Assembly (NCBI RefSeq): GCF_002761295.1 | Contig: NZ_CP017881.1 | Span: forward strand, 1,983,750 to 2,047,749 | DNA from: Methanohalophilus portucalensis | GTDB lineage: Archaea; Halobacteriota; Methanosarcinia; Methanosarcinales; Methanosarcinaceae | DNA: 64,000 bases | Direction: 5' to 3' | Shown here: in pieces, positions 8,177-24,231 of the stretch | How positions within the stretch are numbered: the stretch's first letter is position 1 | Layout of the letters: the number at the start of each line of letters is the position of its first letter | Notes under the pieces: model-generated | What the model saw: only the letters and a program-made list of their open reading frames with translations | What the model was told of the DNA's origin: nothing | The model's database searches: none | Translations under genes and position numbers: made by a program

Positions 8177-9454
8177 ATGAGTTACAGGGCAGAAGAAGCA
8201 GGATACCGGATAGAAAAGATTCATGCAAGAGAGATATTGGACTCCAGGGGAAATCCCACAGTGGAGGTTGATGTGTTCACGCCAAAGGGTTTTGGCAGGG
8301 CCAGTGTCCCTTCAGGAGCTTCCACAGGAACAAATGAAGCCATTGAAATGCGGGATAAGGAGGATGAACGCTACAATGGTAAAGGTGTCCTCGATGCCGT
8401 GGACAATGTCAATACAACAATAGCCGGGGAATTGACGGGTTATGATGTGCGCAGCCAGAGGGAGATCGATGGGTTAATGATTGCCCTTGACGGGACCGAC
8501 AACAAGATAACTTTCGGTGCAAATGCCATCCTGGGTGTTTCAATGGCTGTTGCCAATGCAGCTGCTGATTCGCTCAATATGCCCCTGTACAGGTATCTTG
8601 GAGGATCTAATTCCTTCGCACTACCCGTTCCTACAATGAATGTCCTCAACGGCGGCAAACATGCAGGCAATGGTCTGGCGATCCAGGAATTCATGATCCA
8701 GCCCAAAGGAACTGATACTTATTCAAATGCCCTGCAGATGGGAAGCGAGACCTATAGTGCCCTGGGAAAGGTCCTGGAAGACAAATATGGTGCTTCTGCA
8801 ACCAATGTGGGATATGAGGGAGGATATGCTCCACCCATTGACCAAACAGTGGATGCCCTGGATGCTCTGGTAAGTGGCATCGAAGAAGCAGGATATACCG
8901 AGTCCGAGGTGACCATCGGAATGGACGCCGCTGCTTCTGAGTTTTTCGATGGGGATAACTACAATATCGACGGGACCACCATGACCGGAGCAGAACTTAC
9001 CGATTTCTACGTCGACCTGATTGACACATACCCTATAGTAATGATTGAAGACCCTTTCCATGAGGAAGCCTTTGAGGATTTTGCAAACCTCACCAATGAA
9101 GCCTGGGAGACAATTATTGTGGGAGATGACCTGTTTGTCACAAATGTTGCAAGGCTTGCTAAAGGCATCGAGATGGAAGCTGCAAATGCTCTTCTGCTCA
9201 AGGTAAACCAGATCGGTACTCTTTCTGAGGCATTTGATGCTGCAAGCATGGCATTCCGCAGCGGCTATAATGTAGTGGTAAGTCACAGGTCTGCAGAAAC
9301 CGAAGACGCAATGATTGCAGATATTTCAGTGGCAATCGGAGCGGACCTTATCAAGACCGGAGCTCCGGCCAGAGGGGAAAGAACTGCCAAGTACAACCAG
9401 CTTCTGCGTATTGAAGAAAATCTGGGAGATGCTGCACGTTATGTGCAGCTCTAA
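8177..9454 (+). CDS. eno: Enolase
   Basis: Converts 2-phosphoglycerate to phosphoenolpyruvate in glycolysis/gluconeogenesis; cytosolic and magnesium dependent. The 425 residues cover the whole family. Near the N-terminus are the conserved ILDSRGNPTVEV and VPSGASTG; the active-site blocks include GYEGGYAPP, the metal ligands in GMDAAASEFF, IEDPFHEE and VGDDLFVTN, the catalytic lysine in LLLKVNQIGT, and SHRSAETED followed by KTGAPARGERTAKYN. The RBS AAGGCGG lies about seven bases upstream. It is divergent from the HTH regulator gene and followed six bases later by the FtsX-like permease gene. Confidence 0.97.
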   Translation: MSYRAEEAGYRIEKIHAREILDSRGNPTVEVDVFTPKGFGRASVPSGASTGTNEAIEMRDKEDERYNGKGVLDAVDNVNTTIAGELTGYDVRSQREIDGLMIALDGTDNKITFGANAILGVSMAVANAAADSLNMPLYRYLGGSNSFALPVPTMNVLNGGKHAGNGLAIQEFMIQPKGTDTYSNALQMGSETYSALGKVLEDKYGASATNVGYEGGYAPPIDQTVDALDALVSGIEEAGYTESEVTIGMDAAASEFFDGDNYNIDGTTMTGAELTDFYVDLIDTYPIVMIEDPFHEEAFEDFANLTNEAWETIIVGDDLFVTNVARLAKGIEMEAANALLLKVNQIGTLSEAFDAASMAFRSGYNVVVSHRSAETEDAMIADISVAIGADLIKTGAPARGERTAKYNQLLRIEENLGDAARYVQL

Positions 9455-9460
9455 ACCTTT

Positions 9461-10630
9461 ATGTTCGAATTCAGGATTGCCCGCAGGCATATCGCTTCAA
9501 AACAACGGAATACATTCTTTTCCATTCTTGCTGTAGCCCTTGCTGTAGTGGTCATTGTAGTCCTGATGTCCCTTATGACCGGGTTTACCGATGAACTGAT
9601 AGAAAAGACAGTGGAAAACTCTCCTCATATAGTGGTGTATCCTGCAGAGGACAAGGATGCAGGCATACATCTCTATGATTATTATAAGTCTGTAATCGAA
9701 AGTACACCTACAGTTATTGCTTCTTCTGCATACCTTGAAAAACAGGCCGTGATTACATACCGGGATAATTCCGCAGGGATCAACATATTCGGAGTGGACC
9801 CTCCGGATGAAAATAAAGTGATGCACCTTAAACCCGATATAGTAGAGGGTAATTATGAGGATCTTTCCAGAGGTGGCAAAGGTATCCTTATAGGGGATGA
9901 CCTGGCCGATGATCTGGAAACAAGACCTGGTGAGTGGGTACAGATAACCTCCCCTCAAGCAGGCGAGCTTTCCCTGAAAGTTATCGGGATTTTTGACAGT
10001 GGCACCGGCCGGGACAAAAGTGTTGCCTATGCAAGACTGGAAACCCTGCAGGATTTTTATGATGAGAAGGGAACAATCACTGCAGTATCCATGCGTGTCA
10101 CAGATCCATATGATGCAGAGAAAACCGCTTCAGAGATTGAAAAAGAAACCGGTCTGAAGGCTGATAGCTGGATTGAGATCAACAGTCAGCTCCTGGATTT
10201 ACTCAATACCCAGAAGGTGGTTGTGTGGCTTTACTATATCCTGATCTATATTACCGCAGGGTTTGGCATCGCCAATACACTGATCAATATTGTCATGGAC
10301 AAGAAAAGTGAGATCGGAATGCTCATGGCAATGGGTACTTCCAGAAAAAGCATCACTAAAATATTCCTGATAGAATCTACAATACTGGGAGCTTTCGGTC
10401 TCCTGCTGGGTCTTGTACTGGGATATTTTACAGCTTTAGCGATTGGATCCTATGAGATAGAATTGCCTGCTGAAATGTATCTGGGCCTTACACGTATGCC
10501 CATGAAAATTGAGGCAATGAATTTCTTTTATGCCTCCATTTTTGCTTTTGTAATAAATATGATCGCCGGGGTCTATCCGGCAAGAAAGGCATCAAAGCTG
10601 GATCCCGTGGAAGCCATAGAAAGTATATGA
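9461..10630 (+). CDS. ABC transporter permease, FtsX/MacB family
   Basis: Membrane subunit of 389 residues with the MacB layout: one N-terminal transmembrane helix (about 19-43), a large periplasmic-type extracellular domain (about 45-250), then three helices (about 253-280, 305-330, 350-375). Motifs include EIGMLMAMGTSRKSITKIFLIES, the coupling-helix region, and the C-terminal GVYPARKASKLDPVEAI typical of FtsX-fold permeases. It starts six bases after eno and is likely co-transcribed. It probably partners the LolD-like ATPase encoded at 6512. The substrate is unknown. Confidence 0.88.
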   Translation: MFEFRIARRHIASKQRNTFFSILAVALAVVVIVVLMSLMTGFTDELIEKTVENSPHIVVYPAEDKDAGIHLYDYYKSVIESTPTVIASSAYLEKQAVITYRDNSAGINIFGVDPPDENKVMHLKPDIVEGNYEDLSRGGKGILIGDDLADDLETRPGEWVQITSPQAGELSLKVIGIFDSGTGRDKSVAYARLETLQDFYDEKGTITAVSMRVTDPYDAEKTASEIEKETGLKADSWIEINSQLLDLLNTQKVVVWLYYILIYITAGFGIANTLINIVMDKKSEIGMLMAMGTSRKSITKIFLIESTILGAFGLLLGLVLGYFTALAIGSYEIELPAEMYLGLTRMPMKIEAMNFFYASIFAFVINMIAGVYPARKASKLDPVEAIESI

Positions 10631-10631
10631 T

Positions 10632-13388
10632 TCAGAAATCAAGAAGAGAACTCTGGTTGCCGTTTTCAGGAAGTTTCTCCTTTTCAGGTTCCCTTATTTC
10701 AGCATTCATCTGACACCCGTTGTCGGCAGGTTTGGTTTTTGAAAAATCAAAAAGCCCTTTTTGCCTGGAGTCATGATCCAGGGTTGCTATATTCACACCG
10801 AATACCGAAAGGATACGTTCCACCGGTGGAAGCAGCTGTTTCTGGATATAGTAATCAACATCCAGGGCTATGTTGTGCTGCCTGACATACTCAGGATCTT
10901 CCGCACGATTTACAAAAAGGTCCTTGCCCGCAACTATCACAAAGGGAATTCTCTCCCCGATAGAAGGACGCATTCCGGTACGCTGTTCTATCTTCTCCAC
11001 AACGGTGAGATGAGGTTGTTTGTTCTTGTAACTTGAAGGACTCTTGGAAAAGGTCTTTGTCAGTACCAGATCATCAATAATATCAGAATCCCGGGTGACA
11101 TCCAGGTTGCGCACCCTGTCCACAGTGGATTTCACATGTTCCACTGCCTTTTCTACATTACCTTCTTTCAGGACATATTCCAGTACACGGTTTAACATAT
11201 TAGATGTCAGCTCACACCAGTCACGCCTGACGGTTTCCAGACCCTTGACCTTGATCTTATCCTTCCAGCCATCTCCCTCAGGTTCAAACAGCCATTGTGC
11301 ATAGCGTTTCTTTGCTACAAGCAAAACACGCCTGGCGGTGGCTTCAAACTCAAGTTCCATGGGATCCGGCAGGGATGCGGTCACCAAGGAAGCAACTTTG
11401 CTGCCCACCCGGGCAGATTCTTCCAAAGTCAGGTCATCAGGAGATATTTCCCTGTTATTCCTATCCATACAGTGCACAAAAACACTGTCCGTATCCCCAT
11501 ACACAATGGAGAGGTTCACTTCTTTGTCATCAGATCCAATCTCACCTGCTTCATCCCTGAAATAGACCTCGTCATTCCTGAGCACCACACTGCCTATCTG
11601 ACTGCAGACAATCTCTTCTGTGCGGGAGATATTTTCCCTGCCAATACTTGTTACTGAGCCGGCCATTCCCAGACTGTACAGACGGGCCCGGGCATAACCT
11701 GAATAACCATAAAAACTGTTGAGCAGGATTTTCAGGGCAAGCTGGGTAGCATCAAGGACACGGTGTTGATTTTCATCCCGGGTCTTTTTCATTATCTGCT
11801 TGGTCTCACTGCGCCTTCTCAAAAGTTCCTCGAGTACCGAGGGTACGATGCCCTTGTATAGGCGGGGTTTGACAAATTTATCCCCGGTAGGAGAGACTAT
11901 AAGGTCATCTGCTTGTAAATTGGTGTTTTCCACAACGGTAGTATAGCAGAGATTGTGGGCCATTATAATGGTGGGATAAAGTGACTTATAATCCAGCACA
12001 AGAACGTTTTCATGTAACCCCTTATGGGGCTCAAGGACTGCCCCTCCTTTCAGATTCTCATTCAGCTTCCTTCTTTGCTGGGATGTATGTTCATCGGGTT
12101 TGGATGACATGACCCTGTTCTGCTTGCCATATTCACTCAGGAGCAACTGTTCGACCATATTGGTCTGGCCACCGCTTATAACGTCCTGAAGCAGAGTTCC
12201 GCTGACCTGGGATACCGCTATATGTTTATCGAGTAATTTTAGTTGCAGGAGCAGTTCAAGGGCAAGCTCGGAGTCACGTCTGGCATAATTAATAAATTCG
12301 TAGAGTTTGGCGCCATTATCTTCCCAATATTCTTCCATGTCCTGAGGCGAAACATCCAGTTTTTCCTTGTCGAGCAATTCATGAGAGACATTCCTGAGTG
12401 TATAGCGTTTCAGGCTGAATTCCTGTCTGATCAGGGGCAAAACATCGACAACGGCCCTGCCAGTTATATCAACCATTGTGCGAGTACCTATTTTCCTGTA
12501 ACCCAGGCTTCTGCCATCCCTTCCAACATCGGATTTAATCCTGTGACCATTTTTGTTGAGAATGGATACACGATCTGTTACATAGGGAATATCAAAATCA
12601 TTGCTGTTGTAGCCGGTCACTACATCGGGATCGTATTCCCTGAATATCTCAAAAAACCGGGACAACATGGAAGCTTCATCCTGACAGGCTTCCACATCAG
12701 TGTCCACGCCATCAGCAGGCTTGGCTATCAGGACTATGGTTTCTTTGCCCTGGTAGGCCGGTGCAAAGGAGATACTGATCATTATCACGGGAGAGGTTTC
12801 AGGAGTGGGCATATTGCCATCCACTGGCAAACACTCGATGTCAAAGGCCAGATGCCTCAGAGGGGCAGGTTCCTTCCTTTCAAATTCTTCCACTGCCTCA
12901 CTGCTGCAGGTTATATTGCAGAGAGGAAGGTCCTGCAGGGCAGCCTGAGGGGTCAACCGCATCCAGCCCATCCCATGCAGACCCCGGTCAATTAGGAAGC
13001 GGTTCCTGAATAAAATGTCTGCCTCATAGATCTCTTTTACAGCAGGCATGGCGGCTATATCATCCCTGATCTCCGGTACGTTACCCGGATCATAGGTAAT
13101 TATCTTTAACATGCGGGTGGGTGTGGTCTGGTAGCCTACAGGTTCAAACCTCTCAACCTGTTCAATGGCCTTTACCTGCTCGAACTTTTGCTTGATATCA
13201 GATGCAACCAGTTCCAGATCTGCATTACAATTTACATAAAAATAAGGTTCGAAACCAGGTACCTGACAGCATATACTTTTACCTTCTGAGGAACGCCCAA
13301 ACAGGCGGATTACAGGAGAGTTGTCCTGTCTGAAGTAGTCGGCATCTATGAGCTGGAATTCTAACTGGTCAGGTAGGTTTGTGGCCAT
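10632..13388 (-). CDS. polB: DNA polymerase, family B
   Basis: Replicative family B polymerase with 3'-5' exonuclease, 918 residues from the ATG at 13388 (a GTG three codons upstream is possible). The exonuclease motifs are FDIECLP (Exo I), GYNSNDFDIPY (Exo II) and YARRDSELALEL (Exo III). The polymerase motifs are DYKSLYPTII (A), KILLNSFYGYSGYARA (B) and YGDTDSVFV (C), all with catalytic residues intact. The tail carries two sliding-clamp (PCNA) binding-like sequences, QKGLFDF and the extreme C-terminal QSSLLDF. No intein interrupts the conserved motifs. It converges on the FtsX-like permease gene with one base between stops. Confidence 0.96.
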   Translation of the reverse strand: MATNLPDQLEFQLIDADYFRQDNSPVIRLFGRSSEGKSICCQVPGFEPYFYVNCNADLELVASDIKQKFEQVKAIEQVERFEPVGYQTTPTRMLKIITYDPGNVPEIRDDIAAMPAVKEIYEADILFRNRFLIDRGLHGMGWMRLTPQAALQDLPLCNITCSSEAVEEFERKEPAPLRHLAFDIECLPVDGNMPTPETSPVIMISISFAPAYQGKETIVLIAKPADGVDTDVEACQDEASMLSRFFEIFREYDPDVVTGYNSNDFDIPYVTDRVSILNKNGHRIKSDVGRDGRSLGYRKIGTRTMVDITGRAVVDVLPLIRQEFSLKRYTLRNVSHELLDKEKLDVSPQDMEEYWEDNGAKLYEFINYARRDSELALELLLQLKLLDKHIAVSQVSGTLLQDVISGGQTNMVEQLLLSEYGKQNRVMSSKPDEHTSQQRRKLNENLKGGAVLEPHKGLHENVLVLDYKSLYPTIIMAHNLCYTTVVENTNLQADDLIVSPTGDKFVKPRLYKGIVPSVLEELLRRRSETKQIMKKTRDENQHRVLDATQLALKILLNSFYGYSGYARARLYSLGMAGSVTSIGRENISRTEEIVCSQIGSVVLRNDEVYFRDEAGEIGSDDKEVNLSIVYGDTDSVFVHCMDRNNREISPDDLTLEESARVGSKVASLVTASLPDPMELEFEATARRVLLVAKKRYAQWLFEPEGDGWKDKIKVKGLETVRRDWCELTSNMLNRVLEYVLKEGNVEKAVEHVKSTVDRVRNLDVTRDSDIIDDLVLTKTFSKSPSSYKNKQPHLTVVEKIEQRTGMRPSIGERIPFVIVAGKDLFVNRAEDPEYVRQHNIALDVDYYIQKQLLPPVERILSVFGVNIATLDHDSRQKGLFDFSKTKPADNGCQMNAEIREPEKEKLPENGNQSSLLDF

Positions 13389-13535
13389 GGTTTTCACTGT
13401 GAAAGATGATTGATTATGGGTATGCAGTATGAGTTTTCTTATTTATAACTTAAACCCTGTGACATACCTATAAAAGCCAAAGTGTCTGGAATTCCTACCA
13501 AACAATCACTGGATTTAAAGAGCAAAGAAAATATT

Positions 13536-13790
13536 TTAAGATTTCACCGCGAAGTCACTTTTTTTCCTGCGATGAAACCTGCAACTATAGTCGAATATGA
13601 TTTGCTTTTCAGTTGCCTTTGCAAACTCTTCTTTTGTCATGGATGCAAGTTTTTCAACTTCCTTTACATCCAGTTCCAAGTATTTATCCACTCGTGCTCC
13701 ATAATCAGGATCTGCCTTGAAGAAATAATTGGTCTGTAAAAACCTAAAGAAAGGGCAGCGTTTCAAATTGAATTGAAACGCCGCTTTCAT
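13536..13790 (-). pseudogene. Remnant of a monofunctional (heme) catalase, C-terminal fragment
   Basis: An 84-codon frame whose central part, FLQTNYFFKADPDYGARVDKYL, followed by a helix rich in lysine and glutamate, resembles the C-terminal tail of clade 3 type heme catalases, where F-x-ADPDYG-x-RV is a recurrent motif. The first ten or so residues and the last twenty look unrelated. Nothing upstream, up to the katG stop at 13856, encodes the heme-binding core, so this is a decayed 3' end. It lies just downstream of katG on the same strand, suggesting that katG replaced or was inserted into an older catalase locus. No function is expected. Confidence 0.6.
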
Positions 13791-13855
13791 ATGCTTCTAA
13801 TAGCCCTGTGAGCTTTTAAATATGCTTTAGAAGCCCTCAGATGTTGATGCTGCGA

Positions 13856-16380
<2,525 letters not shown>

Positions 16381-16516
16381 AAGTTGAGTCAGCAGCGATG
16401 CATATTTCCCAAAGGCTCTCGCACTTTAGTACAGTATACAACGCTGGCAGGCTTATCTTCTGTGTTCGGGATGGGTACAGGAGTTACCCTGCCGCTATGG
16501 CCGCTGTCCTCAACTT
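16381..16516 (-). rRNA. rrf: 5S ribosomal RNA
   Basis: Minus strand sequence contains the conserved 5S core GCGGCCATAGCGGCAGGG, then CCCATCCCGAACAC, and ends near CATCGCTGCTGACTC. Eight bases at each end (AAGTTGAG and CTCAACTT) pair as a terminal helix, which sets the outer limits; the mature ends may be a few bases inside. It follows the 23S gene and precedes tRNA-Cys in coordinates but not in transcription: the order of transcription is 23S, tRNA-Cys, 5S. Confidence 0.85.
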
Positions 16517-16532
16517 ATATGAGATGGATGAA

Positions 16533-16604
16533 AGCCAAGGCCCGGATTCGAACCGGGATGGAATCGCTCTGCAGGCGATTGCGTAGCCGCTCCGCCACCT
16601 TGGC
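16533..16604 (-). tRNA. tRNA-Cys (GCA)
   Basis: A 72-base cloverleaf on the minus strand. The acceptor stem GCCAAGG pairs with CCTTGGC, the discriminator base is U as expected for cysteine, and the T arm is CCGGGTTCGAATCCGGG-like. The anticodon stem-loop places GCA at 16570-16572. It lies between 23S and 5S in the rRNA transcript, a common arrangement in this group. CCA is not encoded. Confidence 0.95.
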
Positions 16605-16686
16605 ACATTGGGCATGTGCGAAGCGTGATTCTATGACGCAACCGTCATAAACTTTGCGTTTCATCTGACCGTGTATTTATACATTA

Positions 16687-16714
16687 CATACCTGATTTCG
16701 CCTGGAATAAGCAA
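16687..16714 (-). other. 23S rRNA processing stem, 3' arm (bulge-helix-bulge)
   Basis: This 28-base arm is complementary to 19638-19665 on the other side of the 23S gene. The pairing is interrupted by two three-base bulges on opposite strands, the substrate form of the archaeal splicing endonuclease. Confidence 0.75.
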
Positions 16715-19637
<2,923 letters not shown>

Positions 19638-19665
19638 TTGCTTACTCCAGTAAGCGTCAGGTATG
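19638..19665 (-). other. 23S rRNA processing stem, 5' arm (bulge-helix-bulge)
   Basis: Partner of 16687-16714. Reading the RNA, CATACCTGA pairs with TCAGGTATG, CTGGAGTAAGCAA pairs with TTGCTTATTCCAG (one G-U), and a short central helix CGC/GCG is flanked by three-base bulges on opposite sides. Confidence 0.75.
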
Positions 19666-19756
19666 CAACTTATACACGATCTCATCGTGCTCTCCTTGGT
19701 CAGAAAGAGCACATCCATCCTTCCCGGGCAAAATTACTTGCCTGGTGCATTAAATA

Positions 19757-19829
19757 TGGACTTGCTGGGATTCGAACCCAGGGCCTCTGCCTTGCAAAGG
19801 CAGCGATCTTCCAACTGATCTACAAGCCC
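19757..19829 (-). tRNA. tRNA-Ala (TGC) in the 16S-23S spacer
   Basis: A 73-base cloverleaf: acceptor GGGCTTG with CAAGTCC, D arm TAGATCAGTTGGAAGATC, anticodon loop TTTGCAA with TGC at 19794-19796, and T arm CTGGGTTCGAATCCCAG. The discriminator is A. An alanine tRNA in this spacer is the usual euryarchaeal arrangement. Confidence 0.96.
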
Positions 19830-19861
19830 TTGGTCTCCCAACGATGTTGGATTATATGATT

Positions 19862-19889
19862 GCAATGGCAGTTTTTCGGTTTCTGATCG
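19862..19889 (-). other. 16S rRNA processing stem, 3' arm (bulge-helix-bulge)
   Basis: A 28-base segment just downstream of 16S that pairs with 21493-21520: an outer helix of 11 pairs, an inner helix of 9 pairs and a central helix of 4-5 pairs (TCGG/CCGA) between two three-base bulges on opposite strands. Confidence 0.8.
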
Positions 19890-19905
19890 AAAGTTTTTTT
19901 TGCTT

Positions 19906-21381
<1,476 letters not shown>

Positions 21382-21492
21382 TTTAATTATTTCTAGCACA
21401 CCTTTTGAAGGTTAAAGGAAATTGTTGGCAGGGTACCATTTAAACAACATGATGCTGATTAAAGGCCCTGCACAGTGAATTCTTAATACTAA

Positions 21493-21520
21493 CGATCAGA
21501 ATTCACCGAACTGCCATTGC
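21493..21520 (-). other. 16S rRNA processing stem, 5' arm (bulge-helix-bulge)
   Basis: Partner of 19862-19889; GCAATGGCAGT and TTCTGATCG in the leader pair exactly with the matching segments after the 16S gene. The bulge on this arm is GAA and on the other arm AAA. Confidence 0.8.
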
Positions 21521-21640
21521 GTGAGTCAGACAGAATTGTTATCTCCTGTCTCCATTAAAATGAAGGTGATTATGTTTCCACACACTTCCTGTGCGGGAAC
21601 ACATGAATGTTACTTGTAGTATATTAACTTTTTGCAAGCG

Positions 21641-21653
21641 GGATTATTTATAC
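21641..21653 (-). promoter_or_regulatory. Candidate TATA box of the rRNA operon
   Basis: Minus-strand GTATAAATAATCC. A transcription start about 25 bases downstream, near 21620, would give a leader of roughly 240 bases that includes the 16S processing arm. Another AT-rich stretch near 21680-21720 could be a second promoter. Confidence 0.45.
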
Positions 21654-22069
21654 ACATGACCATAGTTGGATAAACATATTTTTATTAAAATATACAAAAT
21701 GCCTATATAATATCTTAAGTGCCAGGGCAAATACTTATATTACACAAATCAACATTGTTAGACTTGTTCAACCTCTATCATTGAATAATAATGTTCATCT
21801 GTCAAATTTTATTAACCTATTTTTGCTTATTTTTTGAAACTATAAAGGATCGTTTATGTTGAGTGTAAAATTTGCTCTTTGAAATCCTATTCTTTTATTC
21901 TCGCCATCAAGTCAGCCCAGTCCATAAACCAGATATACAATACAGACATTACATTACTGGGCACAATCAACAAATTGTGGTTTCAATAAAAAGTGCATGT
22001 GGCATACTTCTATTTAATTATCCATAGTGCAAAATGGACAAACAATAATCACTTTGCAGGATAACTGAC

Positions 22070-23503
22070 ATGCGTAGGCGGAAAGTGACATTCAACTCAT
22101 TGGAATTAATTCATCCACGTTCTCTTAAACATCTGAACAATCAACTTCAGTCACTTGTCAGAGGCAGACTGTGGCTTAAGATATTGTTGGGAATGTTTTT
22201 GGGAATTGCTGTAGGATTAGTTTTAGGCCCATCTACAGGATTAGTCGACCCTTCGGTTGCAATGACTATTGGTGAATGGGTTGCTATTCCTGGTTATATC
22301 TTTCTTGGCTTGTTACAGATGATTGTTGTACCTCTGGTTTTTGCTTCTATTATAAGGGGATTGGCTGCTGGAGAAGATATTGAGCAATTGAAAAAAATGG
22401 GATCGAGAACGGTTGTTTTCTTTCTAGGTACAACTTCCCTGGCCATTATAATTGGTTTAGGATTAGCCCTCTTTATAAAACCGGGTTTGTTTATAGATAG
22501 TGAACTTGTCCAGAACACAATGGATGATAGCACAACTTCACTTTCTCCGGATAACGTTTATGGTCCTGCTTTATCCGACATTCCCGGTCTTGTCAGTACT
22601 GTTCTTCCCACAAATCCCCTGGGAGCAATTGTAACCGGCCAGATGTTACAGGTAGTTATATTTTCAATTATCGTAGGTATTGCTCTGGTTTCTATGAAGC
22701 CAGATAGCTCCAAACCTCTTCTGGAGTTGCTTGGTTCAATACAGGAAGTTACAATGACAGTTGTCAAATGGAGTATGTTGCTGGCTCCTTTTGCTGTTTT
22801 TGGGTTGCTTACAAAATTTACCATAAATCTGGGCATAGACACATTACTGGGAATGACCGTCTACGTGGGTACGGTTCTTGCCGGGTTACTCACAATGATG
22901 GTTATTTATCTTTTTATTGTTTTCCTTTTATCAAAAAAGAATCCGATAAAGTTTTTAAATTCTATTCGTGATGTTCTCCTGCTGGCTTTTTCGACATCCA
23001 GCTCTGCTGCTGTAATGCCTCTTTCAATTAAAACAGTGGAAGAGAAACTTAATGTACGGCCTTCTGTATCCCAATTTGTTATACCTCTGGGAGCTACCAT
23101 TAATATGAATGGAACCGCCCTTTACCAGAGCATTGCAGCTGTATTCCTATCCCAGGTATATGGCGTGGAACTTGGTATAGGGCAACTTGCAATAATCATG
23201 GTTACCGTGGTTGGAGCATCTATCGGTACCCCTGCAACTCCGGGGGTTGGTATAGTCATCCTTGCAATGGTATTGAACAGTGTAGGTATTCCTGCAAGTG
23301 GAATTGCCCTTATAATAGGTGTGGACCGTATCCTTGATATGAGCCGTACATCGGTTAATGTGACCGGTGACATTGTGGCCTGTGCAGTTGTTGATCGCTG
23401 GATAGGGGAGGAAAGGTCGGTCGAGAAGGAGTTTCAGGAAGCCAGAATTCGGGATCGTCAGAGACGTATAGAAGGAGAAGATGTGATTGTAAATTCACAT
23501 TGA
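22070..23503 (+). CDS. Dicarboxylate/amino acid:cation symporter (SDF family)
   Basis: A 477-residue secondary transporter of the DctA/GltP (DAACS) family, importing a dicarboxylate or acidic amino acid with Na+ or H+. About eight membrane segments and two re-entrant loops are expected. The serine-rich hairpin is FSTSSSAAVMPLS (about 305-317), the NMNGTALYQ cation motif follows at about 344-352, and DRILDMSRTSVNVTGD near the C-terminus carries the substrate-binding aspartate and arginine region. The N-terminal 30 residues before the first helix are basic and longer than usual, so a later start is possible. It stands alone after the rRNA operon. Confidence 0.93.
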   Translation: MRRRKVTFNSLELIHPRSLKHLNNQLQSLVRGRLWLKILLGMFLGIAVGLVLGPSTGLVDPSVAMTIGEWVAIPGYIFLGLLQMIVVPLVFASIIRGLAAGEDIEQLKKMGSRTVVFFLGTTSLAIIIGLGLALFIKPGLFIDSELVQNTMDDSTTSLSPDNVYGPALSDIPGLVSTVLPTNPLGAIVTGQMLQVVIFSIIVGIALVSMKPDSSKPLLELLGSIQEVTMTVVKWSMLLAPFAVFGLLTKFTINLGIDTLLGMTVYVGTVLAGLLTMMVIYLFIVFLLSKKNPIKFLNSIRDVLLLAFSTSSSAAVMPLSIKTVEEKLNVRPSVSQFVIPLGATINMNGTALYQSIAAVFLSQVYGVELGIGQLAIIMVTVVGASIGTPATPGVGIVILAMVLNSVGIPASGIALIIGVDRILDMSRTSVNVTGDIVACAVVDRWIGEERSVEKEFQEARIRDRQRRIEGEDVIVNSH

Positions 23504-23748
23504 ATTATTCGCTCATGTATTTCACATATCTTTTCAACATTAACTGGAAACATGAGATAGCATAAGTTTCTATATTTTTTATATATTGTCGTTTTTTAGA
23601 AAAAAGCCATTTAATGTTTATTCCGGTATTGCACACAGAGAACTTCGTTTGATCCAATTACTAATTTTGATTTTTACAGAAACAGTGATCAAATAAAAAT
23701 ACATCCCGGGCAAACCTAAAAACAAGTCTCACCTTTAAAAGAAAAAAA
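23504..23748. other. Intergenic region after the symporter
   Basis: AT-rich, with T-runs around 23571-23600 that could end the symporter transcript. Nothing else is recognised. Confidence 0.3.
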
Positions 23749-23858
23749 TGCCCGGAGCGTGACTCGAACACGCGGCCTCCAGATGTCTCAGGAGACATGG
23801 GAGCACCCAATCGTTTACCCTATGAGTCTGGCGCCCCAACCAACTAGGCTATCCGGGC
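23749..23858 (-). tRNA. tRNA-Met (CAT), elongator, with a 36-base intron
   Basis: Minus strand, 110 bases. The acceptor is GCCCGGA with TCCGGGC and the T arm GCGTGTTCGAGTCACGC. The anticodon stem CCAGA/TCTGG closes a loop CTCATA+A with anticodon CAT. An intron of 36 bases (23785-23820) separates positions 37 and 38. The exon-intron junctions form a bulge-helix-bulge: central helix CTCA/TGAG, with bulges TAG and ACA. The stem sequences differ from initiator tRNA, so this is the elongator type; a tRNA-Ile2 with modified C34 is a less likely alternative. Confidence 0.85.
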
Positions 23859-24231
23859 CTGGTAGCACATACAGAAGGTAAAAGTGATATTAAAAAGTAT
23901 CGATTATAATCGAGTTGCACTGCAAGAAGATGCCTCTCGATCATAAGTGTGATCAGGATTAAGGGAGCTTACATCCCGATGCTTCATTTTAAAAATGAAA
24001 CTCCCATTAAATCTGATTTAACGCGATTCAAAAGACACAGAAGTTTTACGTTTAAATTATAAAAGCAAATTAGATGATTAAACATTTTCTCTGCTCGTCC
24101 CAATTTGATATTGCTATAGTTATCCTTTATAGTGCAAGTATTTCTCAAAATGCATATAAACTTTAAAGTGTATACCCAGTACAAAGGTAGAAAATTTAAT
24201 ATACTGATACCATATCCTTTCAGGTGGTACA
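23859..24231. other. Intergenic region at the left edge of the accessory stretch
   Basis: About 370 AT-rich bases between tRNA-Met and the 349-codon gene. A TATA-like region for the tRNA lies near 23890-23900 on the minus strand, and one for the rightward gene near 24195-24205. No gene is seen. The phrase AAACTCCCATTAAATCTG at about 23998 has a similar copy near 26130 (AAATTCCCATTAAATCCG). Confidence 0.35.

Larger units (their letters stand above)
21382..22069. other. rRNA leader and symporter promoter region
   Basis: This 688-base stretch contains the leader of the leftward rRNA operon (to about 21650) and then very AT-rich DNA leading to the rightward symporter gene, with a TATA-like TTTAATTATCC near 22012. 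No protein frame of interest is seen. Confidence 0.4.

Noticed and set aside
12243-12995. 250-codon plus-strand frame opposite polB
   Set aside because: Lies entirely within the polymerase gene, whose exonuclease and polymerase motifs are unambiguous.
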